A DNA stretch of 64,000 nt, taken from the NCBI GenBank assembly GCA_023634235.1, contig JAMKCF010000015.1, positions 10,016,087-10,080,086 of the forward strand, given 5' to 3'. Below, in pieces: positions 1 to 12,320 of the stretch (the first letter of the stretch is position 1; every line of letters starts with the position of its first letter). A model generated the notes under the pieces. It saw only the letters and a program-made list of their open reading frames with translations, was not told where the DNA came from and made no database searches. The position numbers were made by a program, and so were the translations under genes. Source of the stretch: Pisaster brevispinus (Eukaryota; Echinodermata; Asteroidea; Forcipulatida; Asteriidae).

Positions 1-3000
1 CTTGCTTTTCATTGTTTCTTGCATTGTTGCGCTATTCTGTGAAGTGAAGTGCACATTTACTTTGAACACAATAAATAAAGTGGTCAAAAATGAAGACTTC
101 TCTCATGTATTGGCAAGATTATTTCCAAATTATTGGAGTTCAACTTGGTGTTTTAGTCAACCAAGCCCAGAGCTGCCGAGAGGTTATTGAACTTGACCGG
201 GAGATGAGACGGGCATTGGCAGCTATACGCCTAACGGAAACATCATGTCCCTCAAACAATTACAGGCAAGCTCGCTGGACATCTATTTCCAATTTGACTG
301 TTATTCCTTGAGTCTAAAATCGCTGTAATTTGTAATTGATCAGTTGTGTAGATGAAACTTGGATTGTACAAACAGACAAATCAAACAGTGCAGTCTTTAC
401 GAAAACGATCCGTGTAGTTATTTGTCAAATAAGAGACGGGTGGATGCATTACTGTTCTCTAACGTCAACTCGTTTTGAAATAGTTGATTTGACTTGATGG
501 CTTTTCCGACGTTATCTTTGTGAAAGTACAGCCATTTCACAACAGAATCTGAAGATGCTGTTGCTATTGATGAGCCCAAGACAAAAAAACTTGTTATGAA
601 GGTTGATTGCAAATTAATTTGTTTCTCAAGTGAAGTTGATTGAAATTCCGTCATGTAATACATTACAGTTTTTTGGACCTACTGTATGGTGACTTATTGT
701 GTTCACATATTATGTCCCAATGTAATAATAAAGAGTGAACTAAAAAATAAAAACACAATGATCGTGTACTTTTCCTAACTGGAAATTGTAGCCTTCTAAA
801 TTCGCATAGTCACTATAAGATCAGTGTATGTGTGTCTATACCACTTGGGACGAACCTAGCCTTCAAATACATTAAAGATAATTTAGGCCTATCTCAAAGT
901 GTGCAAGACATTACTCCTTCCCGTGTCAAACTTGAATCAACGTCCAACACCAACGATAAAAAGTCGTTTTCCAATTGTCACTTCCATGTTTGTATTAAAC
1001 GAAGGAAACAAGTGAGTGGCCACCGATAATCGTGCTTGCCTGTCTCACTTCTACACAAGTAACTGTAGCCTATCATTCAGCATTTCAGCATGAGGAACGA
1101 GGCTTAAGCCTACCTTAAGCCATGCTATTCATACTATTGCAGAGTTTAAAATGTTGTCGACAAAGTCAAGAATATGTACCAAATTACAGCTAGACAAGGT
1201 GCACATCTACCCGTGGATATTACAAACTTCGTCTTCGGTAAAATGGCAAATTCAAAAGGTCATCCACATCCCCCAATTATAATTATGTAAAAAAAATATA
1301 AATTTTGAGACGGACGAAAAAGTTCAACTTGCAGTTCACTTGTACCTTTTTGGCGCCGTTTTTAATGTGTTTTCCCGACATTTTTGAAGTAAAAGGAGAA
1401 GTGGTGGCACAACGTAGGTTGTTAATGTCATCTTGAATTACCCTTCAGCTACTTTATGTATTTTGACTATACCCTTAGTATTCCCAAGGGAAGAAGAGTG
1501 TGATAACCTGTGCATAAAAAAACTCGCCGTTAACAGCCATATAAATACGTTGGCATATAAGTCATAACATTTGAGAAAATAAATGCACTTACCTTTTAAA
1601 CATAACAACAGTACTATCAGTTATAAAGTTCAAGTCCTTATTTTTTATAAAGGAAGAATTTTAGTCTGAATTATTTGATGTGAATACAAGTTTACTTGTG
1701 AATGAAGTTGATAATAGTACAAGGAAATTAATTATTTTTTACATCATCTACTCTACACCGCATTTCTCTCCGAGTAGTGTAACTGGTCATAATGATTAAT
1801 AAATACAGCTTTGACCTTATCTCACCCTGTGAACAAACATGCTTGACTGAACGTTGCCATGGCTACACGATGTGTTATTTTATTCACCTGTTTCGGTACT
1901 CCTTGATCACTGATCCATCGAGGTGGCAAAAGAGAAACGCGGGTTGCTGGCTGCCTGCTATCTCGTGTTAGGGGTGGGGGTGGGGTGGGTGTGGTAATGA
2001 CAGTTGAAATGAAATGAAACGAAGACTCATATAAGTACAATAAAACTCCATTTATTGTATACCGTATAACTGTATGTTGTAATTTGAACAGCTTTATTTA
2101 AACAAAACGGAATTACCTCTGCAATATCTGAGGTAGCCATGTAGACAGGGAAGAGTTATTGTATACATGGTCCGTTTTGTTAATAATGATTGCTTTGTTT
2201 ACGCAATTCAGTTCAGGAATATTGAGTACGTTCAATGCCATGAATAATGGTTGCTAATTAGCATACATCTCCTCCCAAATCAAGTTGAATCACAGAGTGT
2301 ACTATGATGATGAGGTTACTCAACACAACACTCAGCAGATGATGTACTTTTAGGTACCTGTCATCTGTCGCTATTCCTAAATCTTTTGGACTCTTTTGGC
2401 GGGCAATTGAAGTAGCTTCATATCCTGCCTTGATGAAAAACAACTGTATTGAATTTATTACACTCAATCACGACGGGCAACGGACCTAAGATGGTTAAAG
2501 ACAGTAAAATATGTGTTGGGATACCAGACGAACCTTCGAGTGAATAACCCAACGAGGACACTGCGGTGGTGATTTTTAGGTCAAGGTGCCCGTGCTGTCG
2601 GAAATATTTTGAAAACTCAAATTTTTACAACGTAAATTTTAATGTTTTGGTTGGAGAGTTAAGTGTGTTGCGTGTCAATGGGATCATAATTCCGGCATTG
2701 TAACACTAACAGCTCACCTCATTAAAGAGAAATGTGTTTAAGTTATAAAAGTAAGAATTATTTGTTTACGTGAGTCAGTTCAGGAATATTGAGTCCGTTT
2801 AGTTAAAGCATCGTTAAAAATGAAATCATTGTTGACTTTTGGAAATTACACTGTTATCTCTTTTTTCACCAAGTTGTAAAATATATCGCAAACTACTGAA
2901 TAGTCTGTCGAGGAAAATGACATTAATGTATTTGGATGCAAGTGCCTTTATTTTGACCGTCTTCATCATAGGTTGATGGTGTATACCTAGGGCCGCTTAT

Positions 3001-6000
3001 GTACAGCCAGACACGGCCTTAGCAACGCTTCTCTACATGTATCTGTCCCCACTGTGTCTTTCTTCTCTTATACTCGATCCCTAATTCGATTTTGTGGAAT
3101 AAAATTCGATTCCAGGGTCCTCCTGCGGGACAGTGATTATGCTCAGAAATGTAATCAGGCGTAAATGATGGAATTATGGCTGCAGATATTTGTGCGATCT
3201 AGTTACCGCCGCTGGTAATTCATGTCCGTATTCACTTGAACGAGCCTGTGTAACCAGCCAACATGGCGGATACTACTAGTAAAACCTAGGCCAGAGCCAT
3301 TAGGTTGACAAAATACTAATAAAAAAGACCATTTTTAGTTACAGCGCCATCGAATCATGATTGAATACATTTCTTATCATTCATTCCTAGTCTTCCTAAA
3401 TATTATGCAGTCTGTTCCTTCTTCGAACTTCGCAATTTGAGTTCTACAAGATTTGGTGGTGATGAGCGTTTGATCTTTGCCTGATTTCAAAATGGTTACT
3501 ACATTGGCCGCGATAACATAAGTAAGGTCACACTTGGCCCCATAATTAATTACCACATGTGAATGTACACCACGGCTATCCTGTGCCTAACCTTTACCTG
3601 AGCAATACCTGTGTCTTTTCCTTGATATGTTTTCTGGCGTTGGCAGCCAGTTCATAAATCATTCAATCTTCGCACCAGTTTCACTTCATGTTTTTGACAT
3701 ACATGATATCTGGATGGATTAGTAATGTCCTGTTTGTGAAACTTAGATTTCCCGAAGTCGCGACCTTTAACTTTGCACTTTTGTGCCTCGTCAAGGACCT
3801 GCTTCCAAGACGTTACTGTATACAAGCTGGAACAATCATTACATGAGTAAGGATCATTTCGGATGTTATAAATGTTCCTATGCAGGAAGCATGGTGGATC
3901 TTGTGTCATTCATCACTCATACAAATGTTCCTACAATCACGCGTGTGTGTACCGTAAATTAATCAAAGACGTCCATGACTTAAAATGGTACCCCTTGGAA
4001 TTTCTTATAAGGGTAGATTTTCTTTCTTTCTTTCTTTATTTATTTTATACTTTTTTTGAGATGTCCGAATTGTTTGTAGGAATGTTCTTTGCTTCATGCA
4101 GGCACTTTCATGCATGTATGCATCGTATGTAAACACATTATAATTTCATCGGGGGCAGCTGTCTCCCCATTTCAACTGGAGAAATTTCATTAAGTCTCCA
4201 TTAGTCCCGGTGAGAGACCGAGGCAGGGAGGGTTTACGGGGCGGTGCACGCTCGGCCTGACCGTCTCTCGCGGCTATGTCCCTGCTTGGACGCGCCGTGG
4301 TGGCGTGCCTGCCCGTCGCTGTACGTGCACGTTGATGTTGATACTACGCTTTTCCTCCTCCAGCGTCAGAACCCTCGGCTACGGTGACAGAACACCCAGA
4401 CTCTGTTAAGTTTAAAAGAGTACCATTAATTAATGACTGTCGATTGATGAGCACTTCCTTTCAAGTCCCATATCTCATTTTCTCGTTTCGTTTATTTTTT
4501 ATATTATTTTTATTATATTTTTTTCCCCGTGTTTTTTTTCCTTCTTTTTTCCCTTTTTTTTCTAAGGAATATTAAGTGGCCAATGAGTTTCTCACGTCAT
4601 TCTTTGCCTCGTCCCTTGGCGGTCTACCTCAGTGTGCTGCTGAGTATATACCATAGACTCACAGATAGTCTACCAACATCTAATCCGTTGGATAGAGTGT
4701 GTTTATAAGCAGTGTTCACCGGGCTATTGAAGGATTTAGGACACAATATTTGGACTTGCGGGTCTCTGTATTTCATAAGCAGCAACCTCATCCCAACGAG
4801 ATACTATCTTTGGAACTACTGCACATTCTCTATTGCCTTCGTGCGGTAAGCTATTTTGTTCACATGTTATGGTAAAATAATAAAACATGGATGCAGAATG
4901 TTTCCTCTTTGAGTATGAGATTTCTGTGTATGACATGTATTCTTATTCAAGTTGGTTTGCTCGTAATCCTGTGGTATCACTTGGTGATACATGAGGTGCT
5001 TTCACAGTATTAGTCTGATCGGCATGTGATTACCAATATGCACTGTGTGAGTTGAAGAGTTGTTAAGTGTTTTTCTTAATTTTGAATAACTTCACAACGG
5101 TGGATACTTTATCAGCACTTTGTGTTCGGTATTTAAACAGTCCTTCCATTTTCCCAAAGTTAAATATCAAACTCTTTATGATGTTTTGACGACATCGTAC
5201 ATGTTTGGTTTCATTGCAACTGTAGGTTATACCTATATTATATTTGGGGTGATTAAACTTCAAACACGCCTGAATGGGTTAATGCTATTTAGAGATTTCA
5301 GTTACCTACTCAAAATGAACGCGACTGTCATTGCTATGTCATGCCAGCATGATGACGACAATGGTTTGGTTTAATGTAATGGTTGGGTGCAATCATGATT
5401 GTTCTTCAATCATGGTAAATTCTAAAGTCAATACTTTGTTGTTGTTTTTAATCTAATTTTAAATCTTGGAATTAAGTTGGAAAGTTTCATATGAGTGAAT
5501 GTTGCAAGACCACAATGTAAGTGGCACTGACATGTGATTTGAACAGTTACATCATGGAAGTAGAAATAACCGCCATGGTTGCACTTGCATCTAGGTGAAT
5601 GGCACAAAGTACATGTACATGTACATACATGTACATGTACATGTACACATTAAAATATTGCGTGTATCAAGAAGTGTGACATCCAGAATTTAGGTGGTAC
5701 GGGGGTTGGGCCAGACGTTTGTTCTGAAGTGAAGCCCATCCTAACCCCTCCCACTTTAAATGTTTGACGGCATTGCTTCTTCCATGAACAGCGAAACAAC
5801 AGCTTGTTCCCATGTGTGTTTTGAGGTTTCGTCACAGTTCTCGACATCCGCTATGTCTGTCATTTCTGCAGAGTGCGCACCAGTCGACAATTATGATTGA
5901 CAGCTGATTGACCTCTGCGTCTCATTATGACCCCGTGTGGAGAAGGGTCAGGTCCGCAGAAGCTTTTCCTGTGTCAGTATTTGTCAGCGAGTCATTTTGC

Positions 6001-6690
6001 TGAGGTCACTGTCCTAGGGCAATTTCATTACAACTCCCTTGCTACATCTCGTCTCCTTGGCCGTATATGACTACTACTACTCGGAGTGATCTTCCAATGG
6101 CTGACCTGACAAATGATTCAGCAGACACTCTTGATTGAAAATATGAGCTTAGTGGAAATGACTGAGTGAATTTACCTTGCAATTGCGGGTGCTGGTCTGT
6201 GAAGAGCAGCATCAATATAGAGTGTGCTGGAAACGCTTAGTATTCCAAAAATAAACAAGTTCCCTGAGAGAACTTAATTTTAACAAGACCCAGACTGATA
6301 TTAGGCAATCATGGCCGATAAAACAACAACAGTTTATGAAACAAACGTATCTTTCAAAATACTTTTCTGTTTAAGGTAGACGTAAATTTATTTAAATAGG
6401 GAGCTCAATTGTGTTTGTTGTTTATGCCACTGTGAGAAGCCAATCAGGGTCGATCAGTATCCGAACATCATGTAACCATGGAGCAAGGACCTTTATTTAT
6501 CCTGAATAGCCTAACTCTACGTGGAACCTGAACTGATATACCTATCCCACCAAGCCATGCATTTAGTGTTTGTTTTGCTTTTATAGTTACGCAATAAACC
6601 AAATGCATAAAAAAATGCCAAACCTAATATTGATTTTGATAAAGAGTGCAACCGTCAATTTTATATTCAAATATTATATTAAGCGATACC
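1..6690. other. Non-coding stretch, no gene supported
   Basis: No open frame here shows family resemblance, codon-like conservation or a believable splice structure; the longest frames are under 90 codons. What can be seen: an AATAAA-type motif near 69-74, a GC- and CpG-richer island at about 4,140-4,400, a pyrimidine-rich run at about 4,480-4,565, and an alternating ACATGT microsatellite at 5,609-5,648. The CpG-rich island could be a regulatory or promoter-type sequence, but no adjacent coding exon was found to support that. Confidence 0.5.
5609..5648. repeat. (ACATGT)n microsatellite
   Basis: About 40 bp of alternating ACATGT/TACATG units, self-complementary so it can extrude as a hairpin. 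The same TACATG motif recurs in short runs at about 48,618-48,640, 50,575-50,587 and 55,464-55,482, so it is a common simple repeat of this genome. Confidence 0.85.
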
Positions 6691-6728
6691 GTACAATCAG
6701 TACCATCAGTAATTTCCTACCATTATTA

Positions 6729-7464
6729 TGTTCACCATTCATCCCCATCTGATGGCCACAGGTCAATAGTATCAGTAGTATCCTACCATTAGGTTCACCA
6801 TTCAGCCCCATCTGATGGCCACAGGTCAATAGTATCAGTAGTATTCTACCTTTAGGTTCACCATTCATCCCCATCTGATGGCCACAGGTCAATAGTATCA
6901 GTAGTATCCTACCATTAGGTTCACCATTCATCCCCATCTGATGGCCACAGGTCAATAGTATCAGTAGTATCCTACCATTAGGTTCACCATTCATCCCCAT
7001 CTGATAGCCACAGGTCAATAGTATCAGTAGTATTCTACCTTTAGGTTCACCATTCATCCCCATCTGATGGCCACAGGTCAATAGTATCAGTAGTATTCTA
7101 CCTTTAGGTTCACCATTCATCCCCATCTGATAGCCACAGGTCAATAGTATCAGTAGTATTCTACCTTTAGGTTCACCATTCATCCCCATCTGATGGCCAC
7201 AGGTCAATAGTATCAGTAGTATTCTACCTTTAGGTTCACCATTCATCCCCATCTGATGGCCACAGGTCAATAGTATCAGTAGTATCCTACCATTAGGTTC
7301 ACCATTCATCCCCATCTGATGGCCACAGGTCAATAGTATCAGTAGTATTCTACCTTTAGGTTCACCATTCATCCCCATCTGATGGCCACAGGTCAATAGT
7401 ATCAGTAGTATCCTACCATTAGGTTCACCATTCATCCCCATCTGATGGCCACAGGTCAATATTA
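6729..7464. repeat. 63-bp minisatellite, about 11.5 copies
   Basis: Direct reading shows a 63-bp unit containing CCATTCATCCCCATCTGATG repeated about 11.5 times with few substitutions, plus a degenerate unit at the left end. Two linked variants alternate: type A has TCCTACCATTAGG and type B has TTCTACCTTTAGG. In window order they run A B A A B B B B A B A. Because 63 is a multiple of three and the unit has no stop on the minus strand, a 261-codon frame stays open (21-residue repeat, with N/K and H/Y changes). No start context, splice site, signal peptide or family match supports translation. Confidence 0.95.
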
Positions 7465-7474
7465 TCTACATTTA

Positions 7475-8357
7475 GGTTCGTTCTGAACGAGACGAGAATA
7501 TGACCCTTTTATTCGTAACGAAATTAAATCAAAAAAAGTTTTCCTTTTAATTCAAGAATTTCTAAGAAAAGGGTCCAGCAAATTGCCCCATAAAAACTAG
7601 AATACAGATATAAACATTACAAAACTTTGCCGCCGTGAGTTGACCCTCGGCTACCCGTATTATGTTTGTCTTTGGACTGGCTAATAGTACGAAGCTCAAT
7701 AAGTGCCATTTCACTTATCTAGATAACGATATCTCACCATCTCGACCTATTATTTAATCTTTTATTAAATCGCTCACTTTTTAATGTATATTCCTATGGC
7801 ACCAGATATTCCTAAATTAATTCGAACGGGCTCTTTCATTATCCAGGAGTGTCATGACGACATAGCGAGATAATTCTCTCTAAGACCACATTATGTTACT
7901 AGATGCAAACTTGCCGTGATAATCTTGCCATAAAATTAGTTGGTAAGTCGACTTACATAAGTTTAGTAAAACTCGTCCTGCGAGATAAGTTATTGCAGTA
8001 TGAAGTCAACTTGTTGCAAATAAGAGGTCGAGATGGTGAGATGTCGTTATCCCGATAAGTGAAATGGCACTTATTGAGCTCCGTACTATCAGCCAGTCCA
8101 ACATAATACAGGTATTACCTGTTAAACCGGTTAAACCGAGGGTCAACTCACGGCGGGCCTGTGAAGAGAGCAGGGATCCTTGTTTTATACAGTCTTTGAC
8201 ATGACCGGGAATAGTTTTGTAATGTTTAAATTGTTTGAGGTGGAAATATGCTTAACCTTTTTCTTAGAAATCCTTGAAATAAATGGAAAAGACATATGTT
8301 TGATTTAACCTCGTTATGAATAAATGGCCCATATTCTCAACTCGTATAGAACGGTCC
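7475..8357. mobile_element. Long inverted-repeat (fold-back) element
   Basis: The left arm (about 7,475-7,757) is the imperfect reverse complement of the right arm (about 8,020-8,357). Landmarks pair in order: GAGAATATG at 7,494 with its complement near 8,331; TTTCTAAGAAAAGG at 7,559 with the matching end near 8,275; AAACATTACAAAACT at 7,612 with its complement near 8,226; and GCCGTGAGTTGACCCTCGG at 7,633 with its complement near 8,135-8,155. The right arm carries about 55 extra bases between the last two landmarks. The loop is about 260 bp with no coding potential. This looks like a non-autonomous DNA transposon of fold-back/MITE type; no target-site duplication was resolved. Confidence 0.8.
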
Positions 8358-8621
8358 ACTCGTTGGTGTCATCAGAGGAATTACAGACGAAAATGTAATT
8401 GGAATTTGCCTAATCTGACACGACCATGGTTTGACCTTGACGTTATCACAAGGCGTTGTGGTCGATGTTTACTGTATTTGAAAATACAAGAACGACGCTG
8501 TACAAGCACGGAGGCATCCATGGTACAGGTCCTTACAAAATCTAATGTATTATTATTTGGTCGCCTTGATCATTATTGTTATGCTGGGTATAGATGTATT
8601 TAAAGGGAACATTGCCTGTGG

Positions 8622-8955
8622 ATTTGGGTGATTTGGGCTATAAAAGGCGTTGGTTATGAAATGAATATGGTTGGAAAAAGATGTTTTGAAAGAAGAATAT
8701 AACGATCCACATAAATGAACCTCAAAATTGTGTGGTTTTCCATTTACTTCGTGAACAAACACAGTCCGCCATTTTGTACAACCAAATATTTGACTCCACA
8801 ACTTGGCGGACCGTATCATTCACGAAGTGAAAGGAAAGTCACACAATTTAGAGGAATAGGCCTATTTGTGTAGATCGTTATTTTCTACTTTAAAAAAAAA
8901 CCAACCATATTCATTTCTTAACAAACTCTTTTATAGCCCAAAGCGCCCAATCAGA
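8622..8955. mobile_element. Palindromic MITE-like element
   Basis: Nearly the whole 330 bp is one imperfect palindrome. TTTGGGCTATAAAAG at 8,631-8,646 is answered by CTTTTATAGCCCAAAG at 8,928-8,943; GAATATGGTTGG and ATAACGATC are likewise mirrored; and GTCCGCCA at 8,764 meets TGGCGGAC at 8,804 near the centre. Arms are about 160 bp with a very short loop. Short overlapping open frames are by-products of the palindrome. Confidence 0.75.
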
Positions 8956-9356
8956 AGTTCGATGCGTCAATTTCAGTCTTGCAATCTCCGTGCTAAGCAA
9001 ACACTACAGTTTGCATTTTCCCGTCTCAACAATCGTGCAAAGTAGGTATTTATTTCAGTGTATCATCCTTAAATGTGCGTCTCGTTTCTGCTATCACTAG
9101 ATCCTTTATTCATGTATAACCCCCAAGATACTGCCACCAGATCCCTTACGATCATACTAACGGGATAGTTCACATGTAGTTCACAGGCATACTGATGTCG
9201 GAAGAGCATTTGCAAGCTGTGTTTATTTTCTAAACAAATATTTCGAAAGTTCGGGTCAATACCAAGTCCGTTTTACCTCCATTTGTATATAAGCAGTTTG
9301 ACTGGGGGCTTGGCAAAACTTAATGTGTTTTTATGTATATTGTAAAAGGGAATGTC

Positions 9357-9530
9357 ATCATTGGGTTTGTTTGTTTAATGGGGTGTTTGTTTGTTGGTTG
9401 GTTGGGGTGTTTGTTTGTTTGTTTGTTGAGGTGTTTGTTTGTTGGGGTGTTTGTTTGTTGGGGTGTTGGGGTGTTTGTTTGTTTGTTTGTTTTGGTTTTT
9501 TTGTGGGTTTTTTTTGGGGGGGGAGGTAGA
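9357..9530. repeat. GTTTGTTGGGGT-type simple repeat
   Basis: A G/T-only tract made of GTTTGTTTGTTGG and GGGGTGTTTGTTT words, running into T and G homopolymers. The complementary C/A strand gives artificial Lys/Thr/Asn/Pro-rich open frames. A second poly-T/poly-G run lies at about 9,648-9,670. Confidence 0.9.
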
Positions 9531-10005
9531 TTCATTTCTTTTTTCCCAGTTTTAAGTAAAACACCATGCAATCATGTACAAATTTCATCATATCGTGGTG
9601 TTAGCGTTTTAGTGGAAACAACAAAAACACGTTGGTTGTTGTTGTTGTTTTTTTTTTTTGGGGGGGGGGTTGTCAAGATATTTGTGCATGTTCACTGACA
9701 AAAAGAGCAACTGTGATTTGTCTGTCTTCAAATGCAATTTCTTCGTCTTACACGGAGAGAGAAGGGATGTCTATGAAGTGAACGAGCTTTCATATTGAAT
9801 GTAATACTTTGCCATAATTTCCAATTTTGAACTGCAAAGGGTGTCAGCAACTTTGGTAAGATTGGAAATCAAACCTTTTCACAGATTTGCACATGACCTA
9901 CATGGTATCAAGATGATCAGGGTCAGAAACGTCACTTGAAACTATTTTACTTGTAATAATGAGCATATAAGTGATGTTTGAGACCTTGCATGATGTGGTT
10001 ATGAA

Positions 10006-10137
10006 TAGTAAACTTACGGGTGCAACCACCTTTATATCTCTGTTGGGAGGAGGGTTGACTCTGAGAAGAGCCGGCGTAGTCTCCTTGCAGAGTCAACACT
10101 CCGCCAAGAGAGATGGTCGTAACCATAAGTTTGCTAC
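10006..10137. repeat. Short inverted repeat, about 55-bp arms
   Basis: The arm starting TAGTAAACTTACGGGTGC at 10,006 is answered by an imperfect complement ending near 10,137 (GTAACCATAAGTTTGCTAC); AGGGTTGACTCTG near 10,050 is mirrored by CAGAGTCAACACTCC near 10,087. It can form one hairpin with a loop of about 25 nt and is most simply a small MITE-like relic. Confidence 0.65.
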
Positions 10138-10474
10138 TTTTAGTTACTTCCCATTATGCTATAGTTTTTGACTTCCAAAACTCGATGTTTGAAAACAGTG
10201 AAAACATATACATTTCATATAAATTTATTCATGTTTTCCCCATTTTTTCTTTTTCACTATTTTGTCATGACTCCGATGGCCGATTGGTTTTTTATTTCAT
10301 GTCTATGTTGGGTGATGAGAGAGTGTGTATCCTGGACTTATAACCAATGCTATACACGTGCTTATTATAAGAAGTCTTAAAGAGCAGCTTTGAACGAAAA
10401 CGGCAACACTGATCTTCGTTGATATTCATTTTATGTCAATAAAGAAATTGAGTTCCCACTTCCTATGAGAGTAA

Positions 10475-10639
10475 ACTGATCCAATTACTTTTCAGAAAGA
10501 TTTCCCGACAAGCTCTGTTACGTCATCACACATTTTACGTCAAATGTGGGAGCTCCGTTTTGTATAGCCACTTTGTTGCACCATGGAGGTATAACAAAGC
10601 AAGATCCCACACATGACGTCAAAGTATTGTCATTTTGAC
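10475..10639 (+). mobile_element. Dispersed MITE-like repeat, copy 1
   Basis: This copy contains GTGGGAGCTCCGTTTTGTAT and GGAGGTATAACAAAGC and is itself roughly palindromic. A second copy lies in the opposite orientation at 12,141-12,320, with recognisable similarity along about 160 bp including TGATGACGTAAC and GACAATACTTT. The two copies make an inverted pair about 1.5 kb apart. Confidence 0.7.
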
Positions 10640-12140
10640 CAAAGAGCAAGGAACATGGACGGCGTAATTTGTAGTTTTTCTTAAACCTTGAGGTTAGGGC
10701 TTAGTTTTTTTCTTCTTCGATAATTACAAAGAATTCGGTGGTCTTAAAGTGTAAAAAATATGAAACTTACAATTAAATGATAAACAGACACATTAGAAAC
10801 AAGTTTAAACAGCATTCCCGTTCAAAACATTTCACCATCCAAGTAGTTGTTTTAAAAGGTATATTCAGGCTAAATGTACACAGTATTGTTACATTCAAAT
10901 AAAATAATGTATGATTTGTGCAAGGAGATGCGCAATTCTTACCTCGGTTTGACCTGACTTCATAATGACTACTTTGTCAATGAGGACACATCTTCAATTG
11001 AAATCTTGTGTTTTGAATGTTCTGATATTTTGAGGATTTCCAAGGTTGAGTCACTCCATGAACTGTCACAATTCTTATTCCGTACCATCTCTATAGCACT
11101 CTTGTACAGAATTTGATTTAGCCGCGGTAACACACAATTATTGGTCGATAACTACCTTATTAATGTCATACCCGGGCACAGGATATCATGAAGGCCGGGA
11201 GTTACTGAAATTCACTTCTGAATTGACTTTCTTGTCTAGACTTTGCGCAGCTAATTGTTAACTTGAAGTTATCTTCATATAATAATGAAGAATCCGGGAT
11301 TATCGAATTACGTTGTGGATGACAGATTTAATTAGTTTTTAAAATAACAAAATAACGGCGTTGATGGATGATGCGCATGGTTTAATACCTGTTTGTTGCG
11401 CACTTTGTCTGACCTCTCAAACCTCGCGGTTCACCGATTTGGCTTTATAAGAGCGTTTCAGTTGGATAATCTCGTGAGACTTCCGGGTTGTCGTGTCCAA
11501 TCAGAGAGGTCCTTAATTACAATAAGATCGTGATGGGGTTTGTAACGAGCAGATCACGTAGAACCACTTACCGGTCGTAATGATAATAATTGCGGCTTCA
11601 AATATCTCTATCGACAAAACAAGCAAACAAGTTCAGTTTGGTTTCTGTGGTGTACTGGTTCTCTAAGAAGGTGCATTGATTCATTGAAGGCAAGATGTGA
11701 CACATTGTTATTATTTGTGTGTTTAAAAGAAAATCTCGTACTAATTTAGTTTATTTATAGGTACGCGATATTGGGGGAAAACTTTAGAAATAAACAAGTT
11801 TTATACTAACATTTTAAACTTTACCCTGTTAATATCTTAAATGATTCAATAGAGGCTGGTAATATTTTGTTCGTCAATACCACAATTTACTATCAATTAT
11901 GAGCTGTAATGGTAGATTGAGATGCATCTCCCCATACCGTCCAGTTAAACACTCCAGGTACGTGAGCGAAAATGTGTATAACGGGAATGCTATTTAGACA
12001 TGTTTATAATGTGTTTGTTTATCACTTAAATGTAAAAGATACTTGTACATTTTGAATTTGTCGTAATTATCAATCAAATCATTTGGTCCCGAACTCAAGG
12101 TTTTGAAAAACTAGAAACACTTCTGCCGTTGATGGCATAA

Positions 12141-12320
12141 GTCAAAAGGACAATACTTTAACGTCATTTGTAGGAGGGTTGCTTTTGTATACCTCCATGC
12201 TGCAACAAAGCGGCTACATGTATACAAAACGGAGTTCCCACAAATGACTTAACATGAGTGATGACGTAACATGAGTGATGACGTAACAGTGCATTTTGCG
12301 AATCTTTATGCAAAGCACCG
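12141..12320 (-). mobile_element. Dispersed MITE-like repeat, copy 2 (inverted)
   Basis: This is the reverse-complement relative of the copy at 10,475-10,639. Shared words in complement include GGAGGTATAC, TTTGTTGCAGCATGG and AACTCCGTTTTGTAT. A 17-bp ATGAGTGATGACGTAAC tandem duplication sits at its right side (about 12,254-12,287). Confidence 0.7.

Noticed and set aside
3652..3909. 85-codon minus-strand frame with several Cys and His
   Set aside because: Cysteine spacing fits no zinc-binding pattern I recognise, and no splice partners or start context support it.
6674..7459. 261-codon minus-strand open frame across the 63-bp repeat
   Set aside because: It exists only because the repeat unit is a multiple of three without stops; there is no signal peptide, splice structure or family match.
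9320..9698. Open frames rich in Val/Cys/Leu/Phe or Lys/Thr/Asn/Pro
   Set aside because: Translations of a G/T-only simple repeat and homopolymers.
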